From NCBI GenBank assembly GCA_942493055.1, contig OW818680.1, forward strand, positions 1,240,001 through 1,304,000: 64,000 nucleotides of DNA, given 5' to 3'. The stretch is from CAIZQW01 sp942493055. GTDB lineage: Bacteria > Verrucomicrobiota > Kiritimatiellia > RFP12 > UBA1067. Both the position numbers and the translations under genes were made by a program. Below, piece after piece: positions 6,103-13,783 of the stretch (position 1 is its first letter; every line of letters starts with the position of its first letter). The notes under the pieces are model-generated. The model worked only from the letters and a program-made list of their open reading frames with translations, did no database searches and was not told the origin of the DNA.

Positions 6103-7494
6103 CTAGATTTTTTCAGGCAACTCAAAGCCTTTTCTGCGTTTACGATCCAAATAGGTATTGGCCTGAGCATCATCGAAGAGTTCCTTCACAGGGTCCCACT
6201 TCAGACGTTTCCCAGTCCAGCGGGCAATGTTCCCCATATGGCAGACGGTCGCTGAACGGTGGCCCGTCTCCACATCCGCAGTCGGACGTTGACGGGACTT
6301 AATGCAGTTAATCCAGTTTTGCATATGTCCGCCATCCATTTGAGGCACAACACGCTTTTTGCTTTCACCGTATGTTGCAGAGGCTGGAGGAGCAGGATCT
6401 TCAATACCATCCTTTTGGGCCTTCGCCTTCTCGCAGAGCTCATCAAGCGCCTTTTTTAAAGGGCCTTGAACAAGTTCTTTTGGATCTGATTTACAGTCGC
6501 CACGCGCAATATGGATTGTCCCCTTTTCACCAATAAAGGTTCCTCCGCCCGGATTGCCTTTCCCCATCTCCATGATCGTTCCATTCGCATAACGGAAGGA
6601 GACCACAACCTTCTGGCACTGTTTGTTTCCACGTGTGCCCGCTTCAGGCTCTGTATACGTAAGCGGCTCAAAGGCCGTACCATCTGTCCAGACTTCAACA
6701 GGACCGCTCTCATCCATGCCAAGCGCACATTGGATCTGATCAAATCCATGCGCCCCCCACCCCGTCATCTCGCCGCCGGAATAGGGCCGGAAGGAGAGCC
6801 ATCCGGGCTTGCCACGCGGAACATAGAGTTGCGAATGATACGGCACAGGCTCTGTCGGACCGCACCACAAATCCCAGTCAAGCTCATCTGGAATCTTCTC
6901 GCCCGGGAAGGCACATTCCCAAGGACTTGGATAATTGGAACAAAGCACCTTGTTAACCTTTCCAATAAGCCCTTCTCGAATAAACTTACACCCGAAATGA
7001 TTTTCAGGCTGAGAACGCTGCTGACTGCCGCACTGGAAGACGCGACCATATTTACGCGTGGCTTCAACCATCAGACGCCCTTCGCGGATCGTCAACGTCA
7101 TCGGCTTCTCAGCATACACATCCTTGCCTGCTTGACAGGCGTGGATGCAGGTCAATGCGCGCCAGTGCTCAGGCGTCGCGGTGATGATAGCATCAATATC
7201 CTTGCGCTCCAGCATCGTCCGGTAGTCTTTGTAGACCTCAGCCTTATACGGCAGTGCTTTTTGACGGGCGCGAACCAGATTCACATCTGCAATTGCAACC
7301 ACGCGGACTTCCTTTGAACTTCCCGCAGAGGCTAAAAGCCCTCCTCCTTGACGTCCAGGACCAATAACAGCTAACCCAATCCGATCATTGGCCCCCGGAT
7401 TTCCATTTGCGGCTAATACGCCTGAGGGTATAATGGTTGGCGCGACGATCAACGCTGCGCTTCCTTTGACAAACGTACGTCTTGTAAACTTCAT
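6103..7494 (-). CDS. Gfo/Idh/MocA family oxidoreductase with Tat-type leader
   Basis: 463-residue NAD(P)-dependent oxidoreductase of the Gfo/Idh/MocA family, probably acting on a sugar or inositol derivative. The N-terminus RRTFVKGSAALIVAPTII is a twin-arginine-type leader, so export is likely. The Rossmann start IGLAVIGPGRQGGG, the PEHWRA segment, and YAEKPMTLTIREG with the conserved EKP are present. GWGAHGFDQI carries the usual catalytic-region His. It runs against the cassettes and has no attC at its end, so it is not a normal cassette. The exact substrate is unknown. Three related proteins occur elsewhere in the window. Confidence 0.9.
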   Translation of the reverse strand: MKFTRRTFVKGSAALIVAPTIIPSGVLAANGNPGANDRIGLAVIGPGRQGGGLLASAGSSKEVRVVAIADVNLVRARQKALPYKAEVYKDYRTMLERKDIDAIITATPEHWRALTCIHACQAGKDVYAEKPMTLTIREGRLMVEATRKYGRVFQCGSQQRSQPENHFGCKFIREGLIGKVNKVLCSNYPSPWECAFPGEKIPDELDWDLWCGPTEPVPYHSQLYVPRGKPGWLSFRPYSGGEMTGWGAHGFDQIQCALGMDESGPVEVWTDGTAFEPLTYTEPEAGTRGNKQCQKVVVSFRYANGTIMEMGKGNPGGGTFIGEKGTIHIARGDCKSDPKELVQGPLKKALDELCEKAKAQKDGIEDPAPPASATYGESKKRVVPQMDGGHMQNWINCIKSRQRPTADVETGHRSATVCHMGNIARWTGKRLKWDPVKELFDDAQANTYLDRKRRKGFELPEKI

Positions 7495-7725
7495 CTCTCG
7501 GGTCCCCTTCCTGTTTGTTCATTCAATTGTCTTCACGATCACAAAATTTCTATCAATATATCGCTACATTATCATGTGAGACAACAACCTGCAAACAGAA
7601 TCTATTGCGCGATCGAGAGCGAATGAATTCATGCCAAACAGAATAGATCCCTTCCTCAGTCTCACACGTTGCAAAGTGTGAGACTGATACCACAGGCTTT
7701 CTTTAAAGGACACAGTTGGTCTAAC
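7495..7725. other. Intergenic stretch with an 11-bp hairpin
   Basis: No gene is seen. CAGTCTCACAC at 7657-7667 pairs with GTGTGAGACTG at 7676-7686 around an 8-nt loop. A close variant occurs at 28220-28243, so this is a dispersed palindromic repeat rather than a locus-specific terminator. The sequence ACCACAGG-CTTTCTTTAAA after it (from 7689) opens leader copy 2. Confidence 0.6.
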
Positions 7726-7870
7726 CACGGAAAAAGCCACACCTTGACCAATAATTGCCGCTTGGATGCATTTTCACCTTGAGTTGCTCCTCAAAAAGAA
7801 CCAAAATATCCCCAGCGCTGGCAAGGTTGCCAGTAAAAGCCACGGGTGGCACATTAAACGTAGGGATAAC
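7726..7870 (+). repeat. Integron leader region, copy 2 (candidate attI)
   Basis: From about 7755 to 7860 this segment is nearly identical to copy 3 (8446-8553), with four differences in about 105 bp, and more distantly matches copy 1 (2151-2250). It ends in ACATTAAAC followed by GTAGGGA, a core that departs from the usual GTT, and is followed by a small cassette gene. The attI role is inference. Confidence 0.55.
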
Positions 7871-7877
7871 AAACACG

Positions 7878-8180
7878 ATGAGAAGAGATATAATTCAAAA
7901 GCTCATAGAACGAGTTAAATCCGAATATCCAAGCTATCTCCCTTATGCCACATCCGATACGGAAGAAGAAGGTACTGGATTCAGAATAGAAGACATCCCG
8001 GCTACCTTTTCTGTGCTGTCATACGGCGACATACCGGAAGATGTTCTCGATATTCAAATCGAATCATATCCACCTGGAGATTATATCTATACCACCCAAT
8101 TGAACTTGGAAGAATTTATCAGACTTATTCGAGTCTATCGGAAACCGGTTTCTGAATGGCCAGGACAGAAGGAAGAATAA
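7878..8180 (+). CDS. Hypothetical acidic protein (cassette)
   Basis: 100-residue, strongly acidic protein of unknown family. It begins MRRDIIQKLIERVKSEYP, continues through a Glu-rich segment and closes with QLNLEEFIRLIRVYRK and a Pro-Gly tail. The frame is open upstream through the leader repeat, but the ATG at 7878 is the first start after the core-like end of leader copy 2. Size, acidity and position next to attI recall small immunity- or antitoxin-like proteins, but nothing specific supports that. attC site 8 begins directly after the stop. Confidence 0.6.
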   Translation: MRRDIIQKLIERVKSEYPSYLPYATSDTEEEGTGFRIEDIPATFSVLSYGDIPEDVLDIQIESYPPGDYIYTTQLNLEEFIRLIRVYRKPVSEWPGQKEE

Positions 8181-8241
8181 GCCCAACAAGGGCATCCAGA
8201 CCGACGCGCTGCCACGCGCGGCTGATGCCCGCCGTTCGGGC
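8181..8241 (+). other. attC site 8
   Basis: R'' GCCCAAC at 8181-8187, L'' AAGGGCATC at 8188-8196, L' GATGCCCGC at 8225-8233 and R' GTTCGGG at 8234-8240. The core CGCG-CTGCCA-CGCG forms a tight inner hairpin. The fit to an attC is good. Confidence 0.85.
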
Positions 8242-8253
8242 ACCAACAAATTA

Positions 8254-8343
8254 TAAGATCACTTAAAGTCACACTTGCAATACTGATGCTTCTCGGTGTT
8301 GGGTTATGGATATTCTGGCCAACTAATCCATTCCAGACTTGCT
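8254..8343 (+). other. Short frame for a one-helix membrane peptide, no normal start codon
   Basis: Directly after attC site 8 a frame reads IRSLKVTLAILMLLGVGLW and IFWPTNPFQTC before TGA at 8341-8343: a positively charged start and one clear membrane helix. Codons before it are ATT and CAA, so no ATG, GTG or TTG start is available. It could be the remnant of a cassette gene that lost its start, or use a rare start. Confidence 0.3.
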
Positions 8344-8408
8344 GACACTTATTGACACTTCCCAACTTACTGACACTTCGGCTAGCAACTTGTCTGTCCC
8401 CTTATCCA

Positions 8409-8560
8409 CACGGAAAAACTCACGAAAAGCCACACCTCGACCTGAAAATTGCCACTTGGATGCATTTTCACCTTGAGTTGCTCCTCAAAAAGAACCAAAA
8501 TATCCCCAGCGCTGGCAAGGTTACCAGCAAAAGCCACGGGTGGAACATTAAACGTTAGAC
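8409..8560 (+). repeat. Integron leader region, copy 3 (candidate attI)
   Basis: Nearly identical to leader copy 2 over its last ~105 bp. It ends ACATTAAAC followed by GTTAGAC, which is a canonical integron core, directly before a cassette-like gene. Three leaders, each placed before a small gene, suggest duplicated integration points; that reading is inference. Confidence 0.55.
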
Positions 8561-8561
8561 G

Positions 8562-8879
8562 ATGAGGAGCATGACAAACACAACTACAATTGCGGTTCCC
8601 GAGAGCACCCGGTGCTCTTTCTGCGGAAAGACCAACAGTGTTGGAACGATTTGTGGTGGATGCTTCGGCGAACAAAGACAGACTTCGGAAACGTCCTCGG
8701 TTGGCGCATCAGGGCTGATAGAGGTCAACCGTCATCATGAATGTTTCAGATGCAAGCACACGTTTGATATTGCGCTTGTGTGTGCTGTTGCTTGTGCAAT
8801 CGCCATCGGGAGTTCAGCAGCACTAATAAAGAATCGAAAGAGGAAGACAGCGTCTAACCAAGGACTCAAAGACGGATAG
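8562..8879 (+). CDS. Hypothetical zinc-ribbon protein (cassette)
   Basis: 105-residue protein with two likely metal-binding clusters: CSFCGKTNSVGTICGGC at about residues 18-34, similar in form to a ClpX-type Cys4 finger, and HHECFRCKHTFDIALVC at about 58-74. A hydrophobic stretch VCAVACAIAIGSSAAL follows, then a basic tail KNRKRK, suggesting one membrane anchor. Either the ATG at 8562 or the one at 8571 could be used. The last codons contain GTCTAAC, which looks like the R'' half of an attC whose other half is missing. Function unknown. Confidence 0.6.
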   Translation: MRSMTNTTTIAVPESTRCSFCGKTNSVGTICGGCFGEQRQTSETSSVGASGLIEVNRHHECFRCKHTFDIALVCAVACAIAIGSSAALIKNRKRKTASNQGLKDG

Positions 8880-8970
8880 ACTCTGAGACTCAAAGGATCT
8901 TTACAGTCCGCGGTCTTGCTTTTGAGTCTTTATGTTTTTGTGTCCTCAAGACAAGAGGCTAAACGGCAAC

Positions 8971-9447
8971 TCACGCTTCACACGCTTCTGCCTTGCGAAT
9001 GTCGCGTAGTGCGATCCAGAGGGGCAATGCGGCGGCGGGGGCGAAGGCGAAATCCATCCAGAACCAGACAAAGGGGATGCCGCGCAGCGGGATGCAAACG
9101 CCGGCCAGAAGCGGAATCAGCGCACACATGATCAGGCCGCATTGGATAATCCATTTGTTGCGGACCGGATCGCGCATGGCACCGGCAAAGAGAATGGCCA
9201 GCACGATATGTGCGAAGGCGAGCCAGTCATGCGCATAGAGCATAAAAGGGTATTTCGCCTGCATGACTTCAAGTCCCTCAATCGCTTGCAACAGAAAGCC
9301 ATGCAGAACGCCTTGAGGCAGGCCCTCGCCCCAAACCAAGCGGACAGCCATCTTCAACTCAGGCACGGCCGGCCAGATCGTCACCGCCGAAACCAGAAGC
9401 CCGAACACCACAATTCCTAACATGACTCTTGTACGCTTCATATTCAT
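8971..9447 (-). CDS. Small integral membrane protein, conserved type
   Basis: 158-residue protein with four predicted membrane helices, at about residues 8-28, 78-95, 103-122 and 128-147. Polar connecting loops contain the motifs YAHDWLAFAH and MRDPVRNKW. The pattern resembles small membrane proteins annotated only as hypothetical in Verrucomicrobia-type genomes. It lies downstream of fusA in the same orientation, but a strong hairpin separates them. It is the first ordinary chromosomal gene after the integron remnant. No enzymatic motif is visible. Confidence 0.7.
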   Translation of the reverse strand: MNMKRTRVMLGIVVFGLLVSAVTIWPAVPELKMAVRLVWGEGLPQGVLHGFLLQAIEGLEVMQAKYPFMLYAHDWLAFAHIVLAILFAGAMRDPVRNKWIIQCGLIMCALIPLLAGVCIPLRGIPFVWFWMDFAFAPAAALPLWIALRDIRKAEACEA

Positions 9448-9487
9448 AATTCAATACTTTAATGCCCGTCTCATCAAACGTCAATGA

Positions 9488-9524
9488 AAAGAACCGCAAG
9501 CAGCGTGGCTGTTTGCGGTTCTTT
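9488..9524 (-). terminator. Rho-independent terminator downstream of fusA
   Basis: Perfect 12-bp arms AAAGAACCGCAA (9488-9499) and TTGCGGTTCTTT (9513-9524) with further CAGC/GCTG pairing in the loop. The A/T tails on both sides give a U-run in either direction. It sits 22 bp past the fusA stop. Confidence 0.85.
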
Positions 9525-9546
9525 ATCTGTGAGGCTGGGCCTACGA

Positions 9547-11631
9547 CTAGCGGACCTTGCCCTCTTTTTTGCGCTTCTCGATGATCTGCTCGGAGAGTTC
9601 GTAAGGAACGCCTTCGTAGTGTTCGAACACCATCGTGAAGGTTCCGCGACCCTGCGTCATCGTACGGATCGAGTTTGAGTACCCGAACATTTCGCCGAGT
9701 GGCACATAGCCACGCACCAGCTTGGTGCCGGCCTTGTCATCCATGCCTTCGACACGTCCGCGGCGACCGCAGATTGAACCCGTGGCGGAGCCCATGTAAT
9801 CTTCAGGGACAGCCACTTCGACGCTCATGATCGGCTCGAGCAGCTGAGGATTGCCCTTCATGAACAAGTTCTTGAAGCACTGACGTGCGCACTCGATAAA
9901 CGCAAATTCGTTCGAGTCCACTTCGTGATAAGATCCGAAATAGACGCTGCACTTGACATCCACAACCGGGAAGCCGCCGCAAGGACCGCTTTCCATGGCC
10001 TTGATGACACCCTTTTCAACAGCCGGGAGGTATTCGTTCGGAATAACGCCGCCCTTGACTTCGTTGACGAAGGCAAAGCCGCGACCAGGCTCCTGCGGTT
10101 CGAGACGCAAGCAGACGTGTGCGTATTGTCCGCGACCGCCTGACTGCTTGACATGCTTGTATTCGCCTTCAACTTTGTGACGGATCGTTTCACGATAGGC
10201 CACTTCAGGTTTGCCGACTTCGCATTCCACGCCAAATTCGCGGCGCAGACGGTCAACAATGATTTCCAAGTGGAGTTCGCCCATGCCGGAAATAATTGTT
10301 TCACCGGTCTCCTGATCAAAACGAACAAGGAAGGTCGGATCTTCCATGGCCAGTGAATGGAGCGACATCCCAAGCTTCTCATTATCATTACGGGATGACG
10401 GACGGATAGCAATCGAAATAACTGGTGCAGGGAATTCAATCGATTCCAACACAATCGGACTATCCTTGCAGCAAATCGTATCGCCCGTACGTGTCTTGCT
10501 CAGCCCCACCACCGCGACGATATCACCCGCATAAGCTTCTTCCAGAGCTTCCTGACGATTCGCGTGCATACGGAAGAGACGTCCAATGCGCGCTTCCTGA
10601 TCCAGGGTGCTGTTCAGAATCGGGTCGCCCATCTTCAGCGTGCCGGAATAGATACGGATGAAGGTAATTTTTCCCATGTGCTTATCCGAAAGAATCTTGA
10701 AGGCCAATCCGGAGAACGGCGCATCATCCTTGGGTTCACGGGACATATCTGGGTTGTCGGCTGAGTGAATGGTGCCGGCATCCAGAGGAGAGGGCAGATA
10801 ATCAATCACGCCGTCTAACAGCGGCTGTACACCCTTGTTCTTAAAGGCTGTTCCGCAATAGGCGGGAACCAACTTGCGCGCAATGGTTCCGATGCGGAGG
10901 CCCTTCTTGATCTCGTCGATGGTCAAGAGTTCGCCACCGAGATATTTTTCCATCAGCGCCTCATCCTGCTCAGCGGCCTTCTCCATCATCTCGACATGCC
11001 ACTTCTTGCACTCTTCAAGAATATCCGCAGGAATTTCGCCCTCAATGACCTTAATACCCTTCGAGGCTTCATCAAAGGTCAGCGACTTCATGTTCAGCAG
11101 ATCCACCAGTCCGGTGAAGTTTTCACCCTGCCCGATCGGATAGACCATCAAAACCGGATTTCCGCCAAGCTCGGAACGAATTTCGTCGATGACGCCAAAG
11201 AAGTCTGCGCCCACGCGGTCCATCTTATTAATCATGCAGAGCTTGGGCACTTCATACTTTTCGCTCTGGCGCCACACTTGCTCAGTCTGGGGCTGCACGC
11301 CGCCGACTGCACAGAAGAGGGCGATTGCGCCGTCCAGCACGCGAAGGGAACGCTCGACTTCGGCCGTGAAGTCCACGTGTCCGGGGGTGTCGATCAAGCT
11401 GATCTGGTGGTCACGCCAGGTCACCGAGGTGGCGGCGGAGGTGATGGTGATGCCGCGCTCCTGCTCCTGGACCATATAGTCCATGGTGGCCGCACCTTCG
11501 TGCACTTCGCCAATCTTATAGTTTTTACCACAGTAAAAAAGAATACGCTCGCTGCAGGTCGTCTTGCCTGCATCAATGTGCGCCATAATACCCATGTTAC
11601 GGACTTGATTCAACGGTACGGTTCTGGCCAT
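9547..11631 (-). CDS. fusA: Elongation factor G
   Basis: Ribosomal translocase GTPase, full length at 694 residues. Visible motifs are the P-loop in MAHIDAGKTTCSERILFYCG, DTPGHVDFTAEVERSLRVLD (G3) and NKMDRVGADFFG (G4). The domain IV-V part includes GGRGQYAHVCLRLEP and GSICGRRGRVEGMD. AAGGAGTC lies 6 nt before the ATG. It stands alone, without rpsL, rpsG or tuf next to it, which suggests either a dispersed str operon or an additional EF-G copy. The family is certain; whether it is the sole EF-G cannot be told. Confidence 0.95.
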   Translation of the reverse strand: MARTVPLNQVRNMGIMAHIDAGKTTCSERILFYCGKNYKIGEVHEGAATMDYMVQEQERGITITSAATSVTWRDHQISLIDTPGHVDFTAEVERSLRVLDGAIALFCAVGGVQPQTEQVWRQSEKYEVPKLCMINKMDRVGADFFGVIDEIRSELGGNPVLMVYPIGQGENFTGLVDLLNMKSLTFDEASKGIKVIEGEIPADILEECKKWHVEMMEKAAEQDEALMEKYLGGELLTIDEIKKGLRIGTIARKLVPAYCGTAFKNKGVQPLLDGVIDYLPSPLDAGTIHSADNPDMSREPKDDAPFSGLAFKILSDKHMGKITFIRIYSGTLKMGDPILNSTLDQEARIGRLFRMHANRQEALEEAYAGDIVAVVGLSKTRTGDTICCKDSPIVLESIEFPAPVISIAIRPSSRNDNEKLGMSLHSLAMEDPTFLVRFDQETGETIISGMGELHLEIIVDRLRREFGVECEVGKPEVAYRETIRHKVEGEYKHVKQSGGRGQYAHVCLRLEPQEPGRGFAFVNEVKGGVIPNEYLPAVEKGVIKAMESGPCGGFPVVDVKCSVYFGSYHEVDSNEFAFIECARQCFKNLFMKGNPQLLEPIMSVEVAVPEDYMGSATGSICGRRGRVEGMDDKAGTKLVRGYVPLGEMFGYSNSIRTMTQGRGTFTMVFEHYEGVPYELSEQIIEKRKKEGKVR

Positions 11632-11696
11632 TTTTGACTCCTTAATTGCCTACTTTTGCTCGTCTCTTTCCTTTAATCAGAAAAAGAAAAGCATTT

Positions 11697-11725
11697 AATA
11701 TACCGCTTATTGCCTGCCGATACAA
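11697..11725 (-). promoter_or_regulatory. Putative sigma70 promoter of fusA
   Basis: Read on the - strand: TTGTAT (11725-11720), a 17-bp spacer, then TATATT (11702-11697), 65 bp upstream of the fusA start codon. Both hexamers are close to consensus. Confidence 0.55.
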
Positions 11726-11755
11726 CCGCAAAAGAGAAAATTTTTATTTTTTTTG

Positions 11756-13027
11756 CTACTCGACCAACTGGCCCATGGCCTGCGTGATCTGGAGAATTTC
11801 TTCAGAGGGTGTCACAAAGGGGGGCATCGTATAGAGGTAGTGGTCGAAGGGACGCAGCCAGACGCCTGTTTCGCGCACCACGGACTGAACCTGCTCGGAG
11901 GATGGCATTTCATGGAGCTCCAGCACGCCGATGGCGCCCAGCACGCGCACATCCTTGACGTTTGCATATCTGCGATACGGCTCGAGCTGAACCTTTAATT
12001 GCTGCTCAATACGCGCGACAGCCCCCTGCCAATCATACGCCTCCATCAGGCGCATCGAGGCGCATCCGGCCGCGCAGGCAAGCGGGTTGGCCATATAGGT
12101 GGGCCCATGCATAAATGCGCCTGGCGATGCGCTGCAAAGTGTTTCTGCGACATGCTGCGTCGTAATCGCCGCGGCCAAGGAGAGGCTTCCGCCCGTCAAT
12201 ATCTTGCCGACTGTCATGATGTCGGGCACCACCCCCGCATGCTCCAGTGCAAAGCGTTTTCCTGTGCGGCCAAAGCCCGTCGCAATCTCATCAAAGATGA
12301 GTAGTATCCCTTGCGCATCACAGGCCGTGCGCAGCTTCCTGAGGTATTCAGGATGGTAAAACCACATGGCATTGCCCCCTTGGAAGACGGGCTCGACAAT
12401 CACTGCCGCAATTTCATCGCCATGCTCAGCCAGCAATTCCCGCATCGACTCAAAATCAGAATCTTCCCAGTCAGCACCGAAACGAATCTTCGGTTGCTCG
12501 GCAAAGAAGTGCGCAGGCAACATGCCCTTGAAGAGCGTATGCATTCCATTGGGGTCGCTCAGCGCCATCGCGCCCAGCGTATCGCCGTGATATCCGCCTT
12601 TCAGCGCAGCCAGCCGACACCGTTTCACATGGCCGCGCGCCAGCTGGTACTGGACTGCCATTTTGGCTGCGCATTCAACAGCAATCGAGCCTGAGTCTGC
12701 AAAGAAAATCTTATCAAGACCCACGGGCAACTGCTCCATCAACGCCTCGGCCAGTTCAATGGCAGGCTCATGCGTAAAGCCGGCAAACATCACATGGGAC
12801 ATGCGCTCCGCCTGTTCGCGGATGGCAGCGACAATGGCTGGATGGTTATGTCCGTGCGCCACGCACCACCAACTCGAAACCGCGTCAATCAGCTCCGTGC
12901 CATCTTCCAGACGAATCTTCGTGCCCTGGGCGGCAACTGCAAGATGGACAGGCGGCGGTACGGCTATCGAGGCATAGGGATGCCAGAGATGGTGTTGATC
13001 AAGAATTAGTTTTTCCGCTAGCGTCAT
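11756..13027 (-). CDS. bioA: Adenosylmethionine-8-amino-7-oxononanoate aminotransferase
   Basis: PLP-dependent class III aminotransferase that makes 7,8-diaminononanoate from KAPA in biotin synthesis; 423 residues, as usual. The start LILDQHHLWHPYAS is typical of BioA, as are SSWWCVAHGHNHPAIV, GGYHGDTLGAMALSD, LLIFDEIATGFGRTG and VGKILTGG, whose Lys is the PLP-binding residue. bioD ends 6 bp upstream in the same orientation, so bioD-bioA form an operon. bioB, bioF and the pimeloyl genes are not in the window. Confidence 0.95.
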   Translation of the reverse strand: MTLAEKLILDQHHLWHPYASIAVPPPVHLAVAAQGTKIRLEDGTELIDAVSSWWCVAHGHNHPAIVAAIREQAERMSHVMFAGFTHEPAIELAEALMEQLPVGLDKIFFADSGSIAVECAAKMAVQYQLARGHVKRCRLAALKGGYHGDTLGAMALSDPNGMHTLFKGMLPAHFFAEQPKIRFGADWEDSDFESMRELLAEHGDEIAAVIVEPVFQGGNAMWFYHPEYLRKLRTACDAQGILLIFDEIATGFGRTGKRFALEHAGVVPDIMTVGKILTGGSLSLAAAITTQHVAETLCSASPGAFMHGPTYMANPLACAAGCASMRLMEAYDWQGAVARIEQQLKVQLEPYRRYANVKDVRVLGAIGVLELHEMPSSEQVQSVVRETGVWLRPFDHYLYTMPPFVTPSEEILQITQAMGQLVE

Positions 13028-13033
13028 AGAGCC

Positions 13034-13696
13034 TCACTCAAAAATTGGCGAAAAATCGATATCCGGAAGAGCTGAGAAATTGACTTCAGGAATTTTGACA
13101 AGCCTGTCAACCCACTTCATGATTTGGCGGGGCGTGTCTTCATCAATCATTGGATGCGCAGATGCGCAATAGTTATAGACAATCCCCGCGATCGGAACAT
13201 GACGATTGGAGGCTGCTTCCAAGGAGAGAAACGTGTGATTTAAGCTGCCCAGCTTGCCGGAGGTCACGAGAATCATAGGCCACTTCTCTTGCGCAACCAG
13301 ATCAATCGTCAGCAGGTCCTCGGTCAACGGAACAGCCACACCCCCAGCCCCCTCCACCAGCACAACATCATAGCGTGCCGCCAACAGCCGCATGGAAGAG
13401 CGGATCTTATCCACATCCACAACGCGGTTCTCCAGTTTTGCCGCGAGATGCGGCGAGGAGGGAAATTTAAAGATCTGCGGGGCAGTCAGCCCCTCTTTAT
13501 CCTCTTCAAACGCCTCGACCCCCATCATCACGCGGTGTTTGAGCAGGTCCTCCGAAAAGCCGTCATTGCCCGTCTGCACCAACTTTGCGGTAATGACGCG
13601 GACGCCCTGCCGCATCAAATACCTCGCCATCAGGCCGACCGCAACGGTCTTCCCTGCATCCGTATCAATTCCGCTGACAAAATAGATCATGCCCAT
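13034..13696 (-). CDS. bioD: Dethiobiotin synthase
   Basis: ATP-dependent carboxylase that closes the ureido ring of dethiobiotin; 220 residues. The modified P-loop FVSGIDTDAGKTVAVGLMAR is at the N-terminus, the substrate-binding VEGAGGVAVPL at about residue 114, and VTSGKLGSLNHTFLSLEA follows. It is the first gene of a bioD-bioA unit. The region upstream to the giant gene is short (about 90 bp) and holds no obvious BirA operator. Confidence 0.95.
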   Translation of the reverse strand: MGMIYFVSGIDTDAGKTVAVGLMARYLMRQGVRVITAKLVQTGNDGFSEDLLKHRVMMGVEAFEEDKEGLTAPQIFKFPSSPHLAAKLENRVVDVDKIRSSMRLLAARYDVVLVEGAGGVAVPLTEDLLTIDLVAQEKWPMILVTSGKLGSLNHTFLSLEAASNRHVPIAGIVYNYCASAHPMIDEDTPRQIMKWVDRLVKIPEVNFSALPDIDFSPIFE

Positions 13697-13783
13697 ACGT
13701 TATCCGCTTTTTAGAATGGATCAGTATCTCACACCTCTTCGTACTTTGCAATACACGAAAAAATGCCTTTTACTGAGCAATCC

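Noticed and set aside
2140..8675. Open - strand frames through the three leader copies giving similar peptides (VAFAGNL...LF)
   Set aside because: The similarity follows from the DNA repeat. Copy 1 differs from the others mostly by amino-acid-changing substitutions and start positions vary, so coding is not supported.
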